From: Rhodospirillales bacterium
GTDB lineage: Bacteria; Pseudomonadota; Alphaproteobacteria; Rhodospirillales; Casp-alpha2
Direction of reading: 5' to 3'
Length of the DNA stretch: 64,000 bases
Assembly: GCA_017640505.1 (NCBI GenBank)
Contig: JAEPQO010000001.1
Span: 884,625 to 948,624, forward strand
The notes below the pieces were generated by a model. That model did not search any database. It worked only from the letters and a program-made list of their open reading frames with translations, and was not told where the DNA came from. A program made the translations under genes and the position numbers. Positions 9,277 through 18,100 of this stretch are shown here, one piece after another. Position 1 is the stretch's first letter, and each line of letters opens with the position of its first letter.

Positions 9277-10266
9277 ATGAAGAAACTGATCCTCTCGGCC
9301 GCGGTCGCCGCGGTCGCGTTAACCGCAGGCAACGCGCAAGCCGCCTGCGACAAGATGGAGAAAGTGGTCGCGGCCTGGCTGCCGATCATGCAGACCACCG
9401 CCTACTATGTTGCCCTCGAAGAGAAACTGTTCGAGAAGGCCTGCATCGAAATCGATTCGCAGAAGATGCAGTCGCCGAACCACATCATCGATGCGCTGGT
9501 CGCTGGCCGTGCCGACTTCGGCCCTCCGGGTGCGGCTGCCGGTATCGCGATGATCGCCGAAGCCAAGTTCCCGGGCACGTTCAAGGTGTTCGGCCTGCAG
9601 GGCGGCGGCATCAAGATCGACCTGATCAACGACGGCCTGATCGTTGCGCCGGACAGCGACATCAAGTCGTTTGCCGATCTCAAGGGCAAGAAACTGGGTC
9701 ACGTGCCGGGTATCCAGTGGCGGACGATTTCGCGCCACATGGTGCGTGCCGCCGGTCTTGATCCGGACAAGGACGTCACGCTGACCGACCTCGCGGTGGC
9801 CATGCAGGTGCCGGCGGTTGCCGGTGGGTCCGTCGACGCGACGCTCTCGCTGGAGCCGGTCGGTTCCATCGCCGTTGCGTCGGGCAAGGCCAAGCGCGCC
9901 ATGACCAACCCGGTCGCGTCGGTCATCGCCGATCCGTTCTATTCGGGTGCCGCGGTGCTGACGACCAAGTTCATGAAGGAACGTCCCCTGGTCGCGCGCA
10001 AGATCGTCGAGATCATCGATGAAGCCACCGGTCTCGCGATGGCGAACTTCGAGCGCTACAAGATCGTCATTCCGAAGTACACGGCGATCCAGGAATCGCA
10101 GCTCGATCTGCTGGCGAAACCTTACCTGCGTCCGTTCAGCGGTCTCAACGAAACCGATCTGAATTCCTATCAAGCGTTCGTCGATGTCTTCGTCAAGGAA
10201 GGCGTCATCAAGGAGCCGATGGACGTGCGTACGAAGATGCTCAAGCTCGCCGACTTCGGCAGCTAA
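9277..10266 (+). CDS. ABC transporter substrate-binding protein (NMT1/SsuA-like)
   Basis: Periplasmic binding protein of 329 aa. The N-terminus MKKLILSAAVAAVALTAG ending in NAQA-A is a clean Sec signal peptide. The mature part begins with the family pattern AAWLPIMQTTAYYVALEEKLF, split in two lobes as in NMT1/THI5 and SsuA/TauA-like proteins. A ribosome site (AAAAGGAGC) precedes the ATG. It sits between the permease and ATPase genes and delivers the substrate to that permease. The ligand cannot be named from sequence. Confidence 0.88.
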   Translation: MKKLILSAAVAAVALTAGNAQAACDKMEKVVAAWLPIMQTTAYYVALEEKLFEKACIEIDSQKMQSPNHIIDALVAGRADFGPPGAAAGIAMIAEAKFPGTFKVFGLQGGGIKIDLINDGLIVAPDSDIKSFADLKGKKLGHVPGIQWRTISRHMVRAAGLDPDKDVTLTDLAVAMQVPAVAGGSVDATLSLEPVGSIAVASGKAKRAMTNPVASVIADPFYSGAAVLTTKFMKERPLVARKIVEIIDEATGLAMANFERYKIVIPKYTAIQESQLDLLAKPYLRPFSGLNETDLNSYQAFVDVFVKEGVIKEPMDVRTKMLKLADFGS

Positions 10267-10287
10267 GCGATACAGGAGCCGATCGTC

Positions 10288-11157
10288 ATGAACAGTAATG
10301 TTGCACCCATCGCGACCGGCGAACTGGAAGACGGAGGGGCGGGCATGTCCCGCTCCTCCGAACCGGAGAATACGACCTTGAAAGACGAAGCCCGCAGCCG
10401 TCAGAAGATGATCTCGATCCGCGGCCTGAAGAAATCGTTCGGTGACGCGGTCGTCTACGACGGCTTCGATCTCGACCTGCCGCAGGGCCAGTTCATTTCC
10501 GTGTTCGGACCCAACGGTTGCGGCAAGAGCACGCTGATCAACATGATCTCGGGCCTGATGCCGATGGACGCGGGCGAGGTGCTCTACGACGGCCAGACCA
10601 TCAACGAGACCAAGATCTCGTACGTGTTCCAGAATTACCGCGAGGCGCTGTTCCCGTGGCTCAGGTCTATCGACAACATCCACTATCCGCTCAAGGTGAT
10701 GGGTGTGCCCAAGAAAAAGCGCGACGAACGCGTCGAGCAACTGCTCGCCGATTTCGAGGTCAAGATCGACCTCAATGCCTATCCCTACACGCTGTCGGGC
10801 GGACAGCAGCAGACGGTCTCGATCCTGCGCGCGCTGGTGACCGACCCGGAAGTGCTTTTCCTCGACGAACCGTTCTCGGCGCTGGATTTCGAAATGACCC
10901 TGTTCATGCGCGAGCAGATCCAGAAGATCTATCTGAAGACCAAAACCACCACGTTACTGGTCTCTCACGATCTCGAAGAAGCGGTGCAGCTTGCCGAAAA
11001 GGTGCTGCTGCTGACCCGCCGGCCGACGCAGGTCGCCGAGATCGTCGACGTCGATCTCGACTGGCCACGCACGACACAGATCACCACCGACACCCGGTTC
11101 GTCGACCTCAAGCGCCATTGCCTCGACGTGTTCTGGCGCGAGGTCAAGGCGACCTGA
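10288..11157 (+). CDS. ABC transporter ATP-binding protein (NitT/TauT type)
   Basis: Cytoplasmic ATPase of the operon, 289 aa. Walker A is GPNGCGKST, the Q-loop is YVFQNYREALFPWL, the signature is LSGGQQQ and Walker B is VLFLDEPFSALD, with the H-loop in LLVSHDLEEA. The signature reads QQQT rather than the more common QRQR, a small variation outside the catalytic residues. The first 40 or so residues are low-complexity and hydrophilic, so a later ATG at 10345 is possible. It follows the binding-protein gene by 21 bases. Confidence 0.88.
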   Translation: MNSNVAPIATGELEDGGAGMSRSSEPENTTLKDEARSRQKMISIRGLKKSFGDAVVYDGFDLDLPQGQFISVFGPNGCGKSTLINMISGLMPMDAGEVLYDGQTINETKISYVFQNYREALFPWLRSIDNIHYPLKVMGVPKKKRDERVEQLLADFEVKIDLNAYPYTLSGGQQQTVSILRALVTDPEVLFLDEPFSALDFEMTLFMREQIQKIYLKTKTTTLLVSHDLEEAVQLAEKVLLLTRRPTQVAEIVDVDLDWPRTTQITTDTRFVDLKRHCLDVFWREVKAT

Positions 11158-11213
11158 TCGACATTCACAGTGAAGCTGTCCGACACCCCGGACATATAAA
11201 GACGGAGAAAGAA

Positions 11214-12887
11214 ATGACAAACCGCCGTTTTCGTGCGGCCGCCGTACAGACGCTGGCCGAATTGGGAGATTTCGAACACAACATCGCGCTCGCGACCAAG
11301 TACACCGAAGACGCCGTGCGGCAGGGCGCCGAGTTGATCGTCTTCCCGGAATGCATGGATACCGGTTACCTGTTCGACTCGCCGGAACACTGCCGCGAAC
11401 TGGCCGAGACGATTCCGGACGGTCCGTTCGTTTCCGCGCTGGCGAACCTCAGCCGCAAGCACGGCGTTTATATCGCAAGCGGCGTCACCGAGTGGGATCC
11501 GAAAAGGGAAAAGGTCTTCAATTCGGGCGTGATGTTCGACCGCAAGGGTGATGTCGCGTGCCATTACCAGAAGCAGTTCCTGGCGACGCACGACCAGAAC
11601 TGGTTCAGCTTTGGCGAGCTCGGTTCGCCGGTGGTCGACACCGACCTTGGCCGCATCGGGCTGCTGATCTGTTTCGACGGCCGCATCCCCGAGATTTTCC
11701 GTTCGATGGCGATGCAGGGCGCCGAGGTGATCGTCGACATGGCCAACTTCTTCGCCATGGACCAGGCCGACATGTGGGGGCCGGCGCGCGCCTTCGAGAA
11801 CGGCATGTGGCTGGTGGCCGCGACCAAGGCGGGCTACGAGCGCTCGATCTATTACCCGGGCGGCAGCATGATCTGCGACCCGCACGGCCGGGTGCTCTCC
11901 AAGGTGCCGTACGATACGCACGGCATGGCGGTCGCCGATGTCGACCCCGACATGGCGGCGGACAAGTCGATCTATACGGCGAACGACAAGATCGCCGACC
12001 GCAGGCCGGACACCTACGGCATCATGGCCATGCCCTATGACGAAACCCCGGTTTCCAAGGTCGCGGATACGCCCATCGTCCCGTCGCAGTCGATCAGCAA
12101 GATCGCGGCGGTTCAGATGCACGTCACCGGGGAAACGACGGCGGACGATATCTTCGACATGATCGGCCATGCCGCCAAACTCGGCATCAAGGTGATCACG
12201 CTGCCGGAGTACGCCTTTTCGCAGACGTGGCTGCCGGGCGCCGTCGAGGCGGCGGCGATCGCCGACAGCACCAAGGACCATATCGCCAAGGCGTCCGCCA
12301 TCGCCAAGCAATACGGCTGCCTGATCGCGCTGCCGACGGTCGAGCGTGCGGCACAGGGGCTGTTCGTCACCACCTTCCTGATCGGCCCCGACGGGACCGA
12401 GATCGGCAAGTACCGCAAGACGCACCTGAGCGCGGAAGAGCGCAAGTGGGCCGTGGCCGGCGACGAATACCCGGTGTTCGACACACCGTTCGGGCGCATC
12501 GGCGTGATGTCCGGCTACGACGCGGTTTTCCCGGAAACGTCGCGCTGCCTCGGCATCGCGGCCGCCGACATCGTGCTGTGGCCGGCGGCGCTGCGCGAAC
12601 CGTTCGAGCGTGAGCTGATCGCCGTGCCGCGTGCCGAGGACAACCGTGTCGCCGTTGTGCTGGCGAACCGGATCGATTGCCCCTATCCGGGCGGCAGCCT
12701 GGTTATTCCGCCGACCGGGTTCCCGCTTTGGGATATCAATCAGGCGGCGCCGCGCGTCATGCAACTGGGCGCGGTGATGCCGAAACACATCGATCTCGCG
12801 GTCTGCCGCCAGAAACAGATGATCCCCAAGGTGGACATGTTCGCCAACCGCCTGGTCGAGACGTACGCACCCATCGTCGCGGCATGA
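11214..12887 (+). CDS. Tandem double-nitrilase (C-N hydrolase) protein, second domain degenerate
   Basis: A 557-aa protein with two carbon-nitrogen hydrolase domains in a row. Domain 1 (about 5-265) has the full Glu-Lys-Cys triad: E46 in FPECM, K120 in YQKQF and C153 in LICFDGR. Domain 2 (about 293-550) keeps E332 (LPEYA) and K402 (YRKTH), but the cysteine position is G434 in VMSGYDAVFPE. Only domain 1 should therefore be a nitrilase-type hydrolase; domain 2 may be structural or bind ligand. The start at 11214 has GGAGAAAGAA just before it. It is last in the operon with the ABC transporter at 8439-11157, which suggests hydrolysis of the imported compound. Nitrile, amide and carbamate substrates are all possible. 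Confidence 0.85.
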   Translation: MTNRRFRAAAVQTLAELGDFEHNIALATKYTEDAVRQGAELIVFPECMDTGYLFDSPEHCRELAETIPDGPFVSALANLSRKHGVYIASGVTEWDPKREKVFNSGVMFDRKGDVACHYQKQFLATHDQNWFSFGELGSPVVDTDLGRIGLLICFDGRIPEIFRSMAMQGAEVIVDMANFFAMDQADMWGPARAFENGMWLVAATKAGYERSIYYPGGSMICDPHGRVLSKVPYDTHGMAVADVDPDMAADKSIYTANDKIADRRPDTYGIMAMPYDETPVSKVADTPIVPSQSISKIAAVQMHVTGETTADDIFDMIGHAAKLGIKVITLPEYAFSQTWLPGAVEAAAIADSTKDHIAKASAIAKQYGCLIALPTVERAAQGLFVTTFLIGPDGTEIGKYRKTHLSAEERKWAVAGDEYPVFDTPFGRIGVMSGYDAVFPETSRCLGIAAADIVLWPAALREPFERELIAVPRAEDNRVAVVLANRIDCPYPGGSLVIPPTGFPLWDINQAAPRVMQLGAVMPKHIDLAVCRQKQMIPKVDMFANRLVETYAPIVAA

Positions 12888-12893
12888 GTGTTC

Positions 12894-12917
12894 GGGGTCT
12901 GCCTCCGGGCAGGCCCC
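12894..12917 (+). terminator. Possible hairpin after the nitrilase operon
   Basis: GGGG-T-CTGC pairs with GCAG-G-CCCC across a short loop, seven bases after the nitrilase stop codon. There is no T-run after it, so intrinsic termination is doubtful; it may stabilise the mRNA 3' end. Confidence 0.35.
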
Positions 12918-12997
12918 TCAAGACCATCAGGTACGCGCCAAGTCGGTAAAGCGACTATGCGTAGATTCTTGAAAATCCGACTGGTACTCTACGTTGT

Positions 12998-14467
12998 ATG
13001 GAGCAACGTACCGAATTCCTGAAGCATCTTCGTAACACACACTTCGTGCTTGTTGTGACGTCAATCGTCATCATCGTCGGTCTCACGGGTTCGCAGCGGA
13101 TTTTCGCCAAGGCGCAGACGCAGCTTGACGCCATCATCAACGCCGAGGACGCATTCCGGTCGGACAACCTGATTAAGCGAATTCGGAACCAGGCCGGCGG
13201 TCTTACGACCACGGATGGTACGGCGGTGAAAGACTTCGCTGCGTTTCTGGACGATGCGGTTTCGGCGGCTTGGCGGCGAATGGAAGAGGAGAGTGCGCAG
13301 TTCCCCGCCCTCGAGCTCGGCTATATCGACACGTATGCAGATTTCCTGCTCGGGGCGGAACCGGAACGGTACAGGTATGTTTATGACGAAGACCTGCTTG
13401 ATTACACGGGGCTATTCCATCCCCAAGGGACGATACTCGAGAGCAAAGGTAAATTTTCGTACTTTCTCTTCGACGATGGTTACAGGTCGTCGACGCTGCA
13501 GGATGTGAAGGCCGGCTTCGACAACCTGCTGGCCGTTGAGCGTATGTACGTGCAACCTACGTCCTTCGAATATCACACGGCAATGGCCGTAGACGAGGCC
13601 ATCATGAACGAGCTGGCGAATATCAACGCCGACGGCGACAACGTGACCTTGAGATTGTCCGCCGAACTGAAGGGGCTCGAGCTGACGACCCCGTTGCATC
13701 GTGACAAGCACAAGCACAACATGCTGGCGGCTCAGGAAGATCCCTATTTCCTCCACGACGAGACGCTGAAGCCGGACATGATTGTGCTCGACGTGACGCT
13801 GGATAACACGAGTGATAATGCGGCGGTGCTGTTTGCCGAAGCGCCAAAGACGATCGAGATGCGCCTCCCCGTTTTCTTCAATGTCGTCCAGCCAACGTTT
13901 CTTGAGCACCTGTTCCGGGAGGCCTTTCCGAATCAGCCCGTTGCCAGCAGGTATCTGGCCGGCGGCCGGAGCTTTGCTGTCCTGTTTCCGGAGTTGGCGG
14001 AAGTGACACAGGACCTGGGGTCTCTGAATATGGAGAACCTGACGACCTATTTGCGGAACCAGGCCGGAAAAGGCGACGCGCCGATTACGTTGCTTGGCGT
14101 GCAGCTGGCACAGGACTTGATTGAGGTCTGGGGGATTCTGGTGCTGATCGGGATCCAGCTCTATTTCTGTCTCCACCTTTCGACATACGCCCGGCTTTAC
14201 AGCCAAGGTGAAGAACCAAGCGTGTTTCCCTGGATCGGCGCCTACCGGGACATTGTGTCGCGAACTATTTTTTCCCTGTCCCTGGCTCTTCCTGTCGGCG
14301 TCACCGGATTTCTCGCATATACGCAGATTGCGACGGCAGACAGTGTGAAGTCCCTTACGGCCATTTACATCGTCATCGAGATCGTGCTGTTCCTGTTTAC
14401 CGCGGCGGCGGCGCGAAAGATCGCCAGTCCAAAAAAACAAAATACAGCACCGGCATCGCCGCAGTAA
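12998..14467 (+). CDS. Membrane protein of unknown function with large periplasmic region
   Basis: I do not recognise a family. The 489-aa protein has one TM helix near the N-terminus (about residues 15-33, FVLVVTSIVIIVGLTG), then a long hydrophilic part of about 330 residues with several charged helices, then three TM helices near 370-390, 420-440 and 447-468. This suggests a large periplasmic domain anchored at both ends. Codon use and composition are less GC-biased than in neighbours, consistent with different ancestry. There is no ribosome site of normal strength before ATG 12998. The gene stands alone between the nitrilase operon and a CPA2 antiporter. Confidence 0.65.
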   Translation: MEQRTEFLKHLRNTHFVLVVTSIVIIVGLTGSQRIFAKAQTQLDAIINAEDAFRSDNLIKRIRNQAGGLTTTDGTAVKDFAAFLDDAVSAAWRRMEEESAQFPALELGYIDTYADFLLGAEPERYRYVYDEDLLDYTGLFHPQGTILESKGKFSYFLFDDGYRSSTLQDVKAGFDNLLAVERMYVQPTSFEYHTAMAVDEAIMNELANINADGDNVTLRLSAELKGLELTTPLHRDKHKHNMLAAQEDPYFLHDETLKPDMIVLDVTLDNTSDNAAVLFAEAPKTIEMRLPVFFNVVQPTFLEHLFREAFPNQPVASRYLAGGRSFAVLFPELAEVTQDLGSLNMENLTTYLRNQAGKGDAPITLLGVQLAQDLIEVWGILVLIGIQLYFCLHLSTYARLYSQGEEPSVFPWIGAYRDIVSRTIFSLSLALPVGVTGFLAYTQIATADSVKSLTAIYIVIEIVLFLFTAAAARKIASPKKQNTAPASPQ

Positions 14468-14522
14468 GCCGATCACCCACATTCAATAATGCACGCCCCG
14501 CCGCCCGTGTTATTGTAACCGC

Positions 14523-16124
14523 ATGGAAGCCGCTCATCATGTCGACCTGACCGGGATCGCGATCGTCGCCCTCGGCGCGCTGCTTTTCGGTTTCGCCATG
14601 GAAAAGCTGCGCCAGCCCGCCATCGTCGGCTACATCGTCGCCGGCGTCGCGCTGGGCCCTGCGGGTTTCGGCCTGGTCAACGTCCGCGACGGCATCGAGG
14701 TGCTGGCCGAGATGGGCGTGCTCATGCTGCTGTTTATCATCGGCATGGAACTGTCGCTGCGCGCCTTCATGCGGATCTGGAAGATCGCCGTCTCGACGAC
14801 GCTGTTCCAGATCACCGCATCGACGGCGGTGACCCTCGGCCTTTCCCGCCTTGCCGGGTTCCCGTGGGAACTGGCCGTGCTTCTGGGCTTCGTCGTCGCC
14901 ATGTCGTCGACGGCGGTGGCGATCAAGATCCTCGACGACATCGGCGAATTGCGCACCCGCGTCGGCCAGATCACGGTCGGCGTGCTGATCGCGCAGGACA
15001 TCGCGGTGGTGCCGATGATGCTGACCGTCGGCGCGCTCGGTGGCGATGGCTTCAAGTTCTCGCAAATCCCGGTGATGATCGGCTCGGTCATCTTCCTGGG
15101 CGGGCTTATTTTCTATGCGTCGCGCGGCCGCAAGATCCATCTGCCCTATGCCGAAGCGATTGCCGAGAACAAGGAACTGGCACCGCTCGCCGGGCTCGCG
15201 TTCTGTTTCGGCTGGGCGGCGATTGCCGGTCTGATCGGGCTTTCGGCGGCGTACGGCGCGTTCATCGCCGGGCTGATCATCGGGAACTCGCAGGCGCGTC
15301 ACGCCATGCTCGACAGTGTGCTGCCGATCCAGAGCGTGCTGATGATGGTGTTCTTCCTGTCCATCGGCCTCCTGATCGACCCGGCCTACATGTGGAACAA
15401 CATCGGCATCGTGGCGATGCTGTTCCTGATGGTCACCGTGTTCAAGACGGCGATCAACGTCGGCTTCCTGCGCTTTGCCGGGCAGCCGTGGGCGACGGCG
15501 TTCCTGGCCGGGATCAGTATGGCGCAGATCGGGGAGTTTTCGTTCCTGCTCGCCGTTGTCGGCATTTCGTCGGGCGTGCTGGACGAGGAAGGCCGCCGCC
15601 TCGTCGTATCCGTGACGGTGCTGAGCCTGGCGCTCAGTCCGCTCTGGGTGGTCACGGCCCGGCGTCTGCACGTGCTTGCCAGCCATGGCGTGACCGAGGC
15701 CCGGGATTTCGTGCGGCTCGTCTACGGTCCGGAAACCGACGCCATCGCCGAAGCGTCCAGGCGCGCATCGACCCGGACGCAGCGCGCGCTCCGCATTACG
15801 GCACTGGAACTCCGGCGCCTGCGTCTCAAGCACCGCCGCCGCAAGGCCGGGAAGGCCAAGGCCGCGGAGGCGGCGACGCCGCCCCCTCAGGGTGAACCCG
15901 AGGCCGCATCGGTGACGACGCCCGAAGGCACAACATCCGAGACCGCAACGCCCGAAAACGCAACGCCCGAAAACGCGGCGCCCGAGGCCGCCAAGGCCAA
16001 GTCGGCAAAGACACCGGCGGCCAAGAAAAAGGCCGCCCCGAAAAAGAAGCCGACGGCCAAAAAGAAAGCTGCCGCCAAACCCGAACCCGAAGACCCAGAA
16101 GCCGAAGACAAGGGTAATGCCTGA
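14523..16124 (+). CDS. CPA2 monovalent cation:proton antiporter with Lys/Ala-rich tail
   Basis: KefB/KefC-like antiporter membrane domain (residues about 1-400, some 12 helices) with the family motifs MSSTAVAIKILDD and LIAQDIAVVPMM. It lacks the TrkA-N domain usual after the membrane part of Kef proteins. Instead there is a hydrophilic cytoplasmic tail of about 130 residues: an Arg-rich helix, a short ATPEN repeat, then a lysine/alanine/proline-rich run (PAAKKKAAPKKKPTAKKK) like histone H1 tails. The tail ends acidic. The stop overlaps the start of rnhB by eight bases, so the two are translationally coupled. The role of the tail is unknown. Confidence 0.85.
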   Translation: MEAAHHVDLTGIAIVALGALLFGFAMEKLRQPAIVGYIVAGVALGPAGFGLVNVRDGIEVLAEMGVLMLLFIIGMELSLRAFMRIWKIAVSTTLFQITASTAVTLGLSRLAGFPWELAVLLGFVVAMSSTAVAIKILDDIGELRTRVGQITVGVLIAQDIAVVPMMLTVGALGGDGFKFSQIPVMIGSVIFLGGLIFYASRGRKIHLPYAEAIAENKELAPLAGLAFCFGWAAIAGLIGLSAAYGAFIAGLIIGNSQARHAMLDSVLPIQSVLMMVFFLSIGLLIDPAYMWNNIGIVAMLFLMVTVFKTAINVGFLRFAGQPWATAFLAGISMAQIGEFSFLLAVVGISSGVLDEEGRRLVVSVTVLSLALSPLWVVTARRLHVLASHGVTEARDFVRLVYGPETDAIAEASRRASTRTQRALRITALELRRLRLKHRRRKAGKAKAAEAATPPPQGEPEAASVTTPEGTTSETATPENATPENAAPEAAKAKSAKTPAAKKKAAPKKKPTAKKKAAAKPEPEDPEAEDKGNA

Positions 16125-16743
16125 CCTCGCGCTGGAACAGGCGCACTGGGATGGCGCGGCCCGCCGCGTCTGCGGCATCGACGAGGCCGGGCGCGGCCCG
16201 CTTGCGGGCCCCGTGGTGGCCGCCGCCGTGGTGCTCGACCCGGCAACCCTCGACAAACCGATCTGGGAGATGCTGGACGATTCCAAACGCATGTCGGCGG
16301 CGTCCCGTGACGCGCTGTTCAAGACAATCATGGAGACGGCCGACGTCGGCGTCGGTGTGTGCGATGTCGACGAGATCGACCTTCTGAACATCCTCGGTGC
16401 GACGATGAAGGCGATGGCGGACGCTGTCCGCGCGCTCGAGATGGCGCCCGATGTGGCGTTAGTCGACGGCAACCGGGAACCGGCCCTGACCTGCGCCTGC
16501 GAATGCGTGGTGAAGGGAGATCAGACGTCGCTTTCCATCGCCGCCGCATCCGTGATCGCCAAGGTGACACGTGACCGAATCATGTCCGATCTGGCCGCCC
16601 GGCACCCGGGATATGGCTGGGAACGCAACGCCGGATATGGGACTGCCGAACACCTGGCGGCCATCGCGTCGCTCGGTGTTACGTCGCACCATCGCAGGAG
16701 TTTTGCCCCTGTTCGCGACGCCCTGACGCACACCTCCGATTGA
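16117..16743 (+). CDS. rnhB: Ribonuclease HII
   Basis: Removes RNA primers and single ribonucleotides misincorporated in DNA by cutting RNA in RNA:DNA hybrids. The N-terminal GIDEAGRGPLAGPV carries the first catalytic Asp-Glu pair, and DDSKRMS, LVDGNR and the late acidic residues in KVTRDRIM match the family. The length (208 aa) is normal. The start ATG at 16117 lies within the end of the antiporter gene (8-base overlap), indicating a two-gene unit. Confidence 0.95.
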   Translation: MPDLALEQAHWDGAARRVCGIDEAGRGPLAGPVVAAAVVLDPATLDKPIWEMLDDSKRMSAASRDALFKTIMETADVGVGVCDVDEIDLLNILGATMKAMADAVRALEMAPDVALVDGNREPALTCACECVVKGDQTSLSIAAASVIAKVTRDRIMSDLAARHPGYGWERNAGYGTAEHLAAIASLGVTSHHRRSFAPVRDALTHTSD

Positions 16744-16835
16744 GGTCAGCGCAGGACCCAATTTTTGGTGTCAAAGGCAGCGGTTCGCTCTAAATAATTT
16801 TTCGGTTCGTGTTCAACTTGATGGGTTTGACTGCG

Positions 16836-17225
16836 ATGACAGTTCGCGGAATCTCGGTTCTCCTGGTGGACGATCAGGAGAGCATGCACTCAATTCTACG
16901 CAGCCTTTTACAAGACGCCGGCATCTATGAAATTCAAAGCGCATACGACGGCACCGAGGTGCTGGAGGGTCTGAGCAGCGGCAAGATCACGGCGCCGGAC
17001 ATCATCGTTTCCGATCTGCATATGAAAAAAATGGACGGCATGGAGATGATCAACCGCCTCCGGCGCGAGAAGAACCAGACGCCCGTTCTGATCCTGACCG
17101 GCGAGACCAACGAAATGGTTCTCGAGGTATCGCTGCAGGTGGGGGCGGCCAAGGTGCTGCATAAACCGATCTCGTCGAGCGAGCTCTACAAGGAAATCAC
17201 GACCGCCGTCGGCTTCGCCCAGTAG
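16836..17225 (+). CDS. Single-domain response regulator (CheY-like)
   Basis: A stand-alone receiver domain of about 129 aa. The acidic pair is in LLVDDQESM, the phospho-acceptor Asp is in VSDLHMKKMDG, the Thr is in LILTGE and the Lys is in HKPISS. No output domain is present, so it probably acts by protein contact as CheY or DivK do. I chose ATG 16836, where the receiver begins; upstream in-frame starts at 16809 (GTG) and 16821 (ATG) would add nine or five residues. No histidine kinase is adjacent. Confidence 0.85.
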   Translation: MTVRGISVLLVDDQESMHSILRSLLQDAGIYEIQSAYDGTEVLEGLSSGKITAPDIIVSDLHMKKMDGMEMINRLRREKNQTPVLILTGETNEMVLEVSLQVGAAKVLHKPISSSELYKEITTAVGFAQ

Positions 17226-17250
17226 TTCCCGTCACGGCGGCGCCGGGCGC

Positions 17251-17865
17251 CTATCGGAACAGCAGCCAACGCGGGGTCTTCTCGGCATATTCATCGTATG
17301 CGGCCCCGAACCGCCGGCGAAGCAGGCCGGTCTCGATTTTTGCCTGGGTGGTCACAGCCCATATCCCGACGACCCAGCAGACCAGGGTGAAGCCCGACGG
17401 GAGCGTCAGGAAGAACCCGGATTGGGCAACCAGCACGCACAGCAACATGGGGTTCTGCGAAAGGGCAAAGGGGCCGCGCGTCATCAGTTCCGTGCGGTCG
17501 TCATTTCGGGTCCCGGAACGCCAGTTTTTCCCCATATACATGTGAATGGCGACAGCCATGGCGAAACTCGTCGCCAAAAGTACGTTGCCCGTCATCAGGA
17601 TGGCGGGCTCCCATAGCTGGTCAAAGGGGATCAGGTATCTGTCGAGCTGAGGCCACGGGATGCGCGCGACGCAAACACCCAGAATAACGATCCGGAATAC
17701 CCGAAATGCAAGGTGAGTCGCGTAATGCAATGTGCCGGGTTGCCCGGAGAAAACCGGCGATTCGCCGTACCTGCGTGCGAGCACAATGATGCGTACGGTG
17801 TAGAACGACGCGACAGACGTAAAATAAAGGGCGAGAAACCAGCGCGTGAAATCGATTGTGGTCAT
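17251..17865 (-). CDS. Isoprenylcysteine-methyltransferase-like membrane protein
   Basis: Small integral membrane methyltransferase of the ICMT/PEMT type, about 204 aa with five hydrophobic segments. The C-terminal signature is present: GPFALSQNPM (the usual form is 'GPY.y.RHPmY') and a late acidic part EYAEKTPRWLLF that contributes to AdoMet binding in the family. The second half of the signature is degenerate (SQNP for RHP). The ATG at 17865 matches the start of the first TM segment; the frame is open further upstream but lacks homology. The methylated substrate is unknown. Confidence 0.7.
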   Translation of the reverse strand: MTTIDFTRWFLALYFTSVASFYTVRIIVLARRYGESPVFSGQPGTLHYATHLAFRVFRIVILGVCVARIPWPQLDRYLIPFDQLWEPAILMTGNVLLATSFAMAVAIHMYMGKNWRSGTRNDDRTELMTRGPFALSQNPMLLCVLVAQSGFFLTLPSGFTLVCWVVGIWAVTTQAKIETGLLRRRFGAAYDEYAEKTPRWLLFR

Positions 17866-18100
17866 GGTCCGGTCAGATCGCTTTTCATTGCCCAGCAACG
17901 GCGCGAACACGGTCGCCACGATAGTTTGCCAAGTTCTGCGCCCTGCGACCAGTTTCTCTCTACATCCCTGCATCAATGACGAACGCGCGAATTGCTTCAT
18001 TAGATGGTTCGATGCGTTCAGTCCGAGACCCATTTCTTCTTTAGAACGGTTTCTAAGCGGGGGCGGATGTGGAACGCTCGCCGTCTTGCTGAAACGGACG

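Noticed and set aside
10518-11213. N-terminal extension of the double-nitrilase frame by about 230 codons
   Set aside because: It lies across the ABC ATPase gene in another frame. The nitrilase domain begins right at ATG 11214, which has its own ribosome site.
15940-15995. Short tandem repeat CCCGAAAACGCAACG-type in the antiporter gene
   Set aside because: It encodes the ATPEN repeat of the hydrophilic tail, so it is a coding repeat rather than a separate element.
14397-16472. A 691-codon minus-strand frame opposite the antiporter and rnhB
   Set aside because: It has no domain pattern, and the plus strand has clear antiporter and RNase HII motifs over the same bases.
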